A stretch of 7,856 nucleotides of DNA, taken from assembly GCA_003511945.1 (NCBI GenBank), contig DOJA01000297.1, positions 1 through 7,856 on the forward strand, in the 5' to 3' direction. How positions within the stretch are numbered: position 1 is the stretch's first letter; each line of letters opens with the position of its first letter. The notes beneath the pieces were generated by a model, which saw nothing but the letters and a program-made list of their open reading frames with translations, was not told the origin of the DNA and searched no databases. The DNA is from Phycisphaerales bacterium (GTDB lineage: Bacteria; Planctomycetota; Phycisphaerae; Phycisphaerales; UBA1924). A program made the translations under genes and the position numbers. Below are positions 6,529 to 7,856 of this stretch, piece after piece.

Positions 6529-6535
6529 AGCACAC

Positions 6536-7675
6536 ATGAACGGCAAGCAGAACTGGAAGCTGGCGGCGGCGCTCGTCGCGGCGTGCGGGGCGGCGGCCTC
6601 GGCGGGCGGGACGGACGCCGGGTCGGGCGAAGAGCTCGCCACCGACGGCGGCGCGTCGCGGTCATCGGGCATGGTGGCCGCGGTGACGGCGGCCTTCCGC
6701 CTCCCCGGGCTCCTCAGCATCACCACCGACAACGCCCAGCAGCAGATCGAGGTCACCGTCGGCCCGACTCCGGGCGAGGTCCGCGTCAGCGGCGTCTCCA
6801 CCATCCCGTCCGACTTCGTGTTCACCGATGTGACCGCCATCGAACTCACCACCGGGTCGGCCAACGACTTCGTCGAGTTCCGCCTCCAGGCCCCGATCCT
6901 TCCCACCGTCTCGATTGACACCCGCGGCGGGGAGTCGGATGTCAAGGTGATCTACCAGATCAACGCGACGCCCGAGTTTGTCGCGTCCTCCGTCTCGGTG
7001 CTGGGCGGCCCGGTGCTGGACAAGGTGGCCTTCGAGGTCTTCTCCGAGGCCGCCGGGTTCAGCGCGGACTGGTCCGTCAACCATGGCGCCGGCAACAACG
7101 AGGCATCCGCGAATGTGCAGCAGAACGCGGCGAGCGAACTGCTCTCACTGAACTTCAACGGCGCCTTCGACCGCGGGACGGACAAGGTCGCGTTCAGCGT
7201 CATCTCCAACGCCGCCGTCTCCAGCGTCAACCTGGGCGGCACGATGGGCGCCGGGCACGACAGCGCCCTGCTCGTCATCGAGACCCTCTCTCCAGCCATG
7301 AACAGCGCGTCCTTCAACCTTGACCTGGGCGGGGGCAACGATGTGGCCGAGACGCTCTTCGTCTCGCGCGGCGGGGTCTTCAACACCGCCGGCTGGATCT
7401 CCGGCGGGTTCGGGCTTGACTCCATCAAGCTGAACCTCGAAGGCGACGGGCGGATCGACACCCAGTTCGCCGGCGGGGGCGGGGCCGATGTCCTGGACAT
7501 GGCCCTCAAGGGCGCCATCGACGGGCTGCCCCGCCTGCTGGGCGATGGCGGCAACGACATCCTCAAGCTCGTGGTCGACGGGCCGCGCCTCGTGACCCCC
7601 TTCATCGACGGCGGCGCCGGCTTCGACGAGGCGATCGGCTTCGGCACCATCATCAATGTCGAGAAGATCAACTGA
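6536..7675 (+). CDS. Secreted repeat (beta-solenoid-like) protein with degenerate GGxGxD turns
   Basis: Encodes 379 residues. The signal peptide has a basic start (NGKQNWK), a hydrophobic core (LAAALVAACGAAA) and a probable cut after ASA near residue 23. A linker rich in Gly, Ser and Ala reaches about residue 45. From about 95 to the end the protein is a chain of about eleven imperfect repeats of 23-28 residues. Each has a Gly/Asn/Asp-rich turn followed by a beta strand of alternating hydrophobic residues. Turn acidic or amide residues fall at 111, 135, 162, 188, 216, 242, 269, 295, 318, 341 and 364. The last four turns (GGFGLD, GGGGAD, GDGGND, GGAGFD) are exactly 23 apart and resemble RTX calcium-binding turns, though the period is longer than the usual 9-residue RTX unit. 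No enzyme motif is seen. It is probably an exported structural, adhesive or calcium-binding surface protein. Exact family not recognised. It is divergent from the sigma operon. Confidence 0.85.
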   Translation: MNGKQNWKLAAALVAACGAAASAGGTDAGSGEELATDGGASRSSGMVAAVTAAFRLPGLLSITTDNAQQQIEVTVGPTPGEVRVSGVSTIPSDFVFTDVTAIELTTGSANDFVEFRLQAPILPTVSIDTRGGESDVKVIYQINATPEFVASSVSVLGGPVLDKVAFEVFSEAAGFSADWSVNHGAGNNEASANVQQNAASELLSLNFNGAFDRGTDKVAFSVISNAAVSSVNLGGTMGAGHDSALLVIETLSPAMNSASFNLDLGGGNDVAETLFVSRGGVFNTAGWISGGFGLDSIKLNLEGDGRIDTQFAGGGGADVLDMALKGAIDGLPRLLGDGGNDILKLVVDGPRLVTPFIDGGAGFDEAIGFGTIINVEKIN

Positions 7676-7711
7676 GCGATCTCTGACGGATTTCGTCCTT
7701 CTCCCCTCAAT

Positions 7712-7753
7712 CCGCCCGCCCCGGAACGCCCATCGGCGCTCCGGGGCGGGCGG
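7712..7753 (+). terminator. Strong GC hairpin terminator after the repeat protein gene
   Basis: The left arm CCGCCCGCCCCGGA (7712-7725) pairs perfectly with the right arm TCCGGGGCGGGCGG (7740-7753). The stem continues inward, past one A-C mismatch, to a CATC loop at 7731-7734. It begins 36 nt after the stop at 7675. The downstream tail, TCTTGCG, has only a weak T content, typical for high-GC genomes. Confidence 0.75.
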
Positions 7754-7856
7754 TCTTGCGCGGCGACGGTCCGCGCGGACCCCCGGCTTCGGCTCCAGAC
7801 CTGCATGGCGTCCCGCGCGGTGTGACCCCCCAACCCCGGTGGGACGGGCGGCCCGC
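7754..7856. other. Non-coding end of window
   Basis: About 100 bases after the terminator with no supportable gene. It contains a perfect 14-nt palindrome, GGTCCGCGCGGACC, at 7768-7781, and a short ATG frame at 7804 that stops after six codons. A downstream gene may start beyond the edge. Confidence 0.5.

Larger units (their letters stand above)
6333..6535. promoter_or_regulatory. Divergent intergenic region between sigma operon and solenoid gene
   Basis: These 203 bases contain no credible gene and separate two divergent starts (GTG-6332 minus, ATG-6536 plus), so both promoters should lie here. Apart from the weak minus-strand promoter noted separately and the two ribosome sites, no clear operator, long inverted repeat or plus-strand -35/-10 pair is seen. 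Confidence 0.6.

Noticed and set aside
6333..6665. A 111-codon N-terminal extension of the sigma factor
   Set aside because: Its sequence is Arg/Pro/Ser low-complexity, overlaps the start of the divergent gene and precedes the normal ECF N-terminus.
6952..7833. A 293-codon minus-strand open frame opposite the repeat protein
   Set aside because: Ser/Pro-rich shadow of a plus-strand gene that has a signal peptide, a ribosome site and regular repeats. No ribosome site or family pattern of its own.
1..7856. CRISPR array or cas genes, suggested by the TPR-CHAT plus sigma combination
   Set aside because: No regularly spaced direct repeats and no Cas protein motifs are present, so the resemblance to Craspase is functional analogy only.

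Overview
The window is very GC-rich bacterial chromosomal DNA (about 70 % GC by eye). It most likely comes from a planctomycete, perhaps of the Phycisphaerae. The grounds are a secreted subtilisin ending in two dockerin-like calcium loops, a large TPR-CHAT protein beside an ECF sigma factor, heavy use of GTG starts, and a secreted repeat protein with degenerate GGxGxD turns. The lineage is an inference from gene style; no rRNA or tRNA gene is present.

Layout. Positions 1-273 hold the 3' end of an unrecognised plus-strand gene, followed by a plus-strand SYLF-domain lipoprotein (315-881). A GC-rich hairpin (894-928) separates the lipoprotein from a convergent four-gene minus-strand operon that fills 6332 down to 936. 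In transcription order the operon encodes an ECF-type RNA polymerase sigma factor (6332-5727), a small anti-sigma-like protein (5730-5113), a 930-residue TPR-CHAT caspase-like protease (5104-2312), and a secreted S8 subtilisin-like protease with a dockerin-like tail (2318-936). The genes are packed tightly: a 4-nt GTGA overlap, an 8-nt gap and a 7-nt GTGCTGA overlap. All four appear to start at GTG. Divergent from the operon, across a 203-bp intergenic region, lies a plus-strand gene for a secreted protein of 379 residues (6536-7675). It is built from about eleven repeats of 23-28 residues and ends at a strong GC hairpin (7712-7753). The last 100 bases appear non-coding.

How the genes may work together (inference). 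A sigma factor, its probable partner or inhibitor, and a caspase-like protease made from one message suggest a proteolytic switch on transcription, in which the CHAT protease acts on the anti-sigma-like protein to free the sigma factor. The co-transcribed secreted subtilisin would be an effector or a second protease. The divergent solenoid protein is a candidate member of the sigma regulon. The type III-E Craspase system, in which a TPR-CHAT protease cleaves Csx30 to release a sigma factor, is a functional precedent, but there is no CRISPR array or cas gene here.
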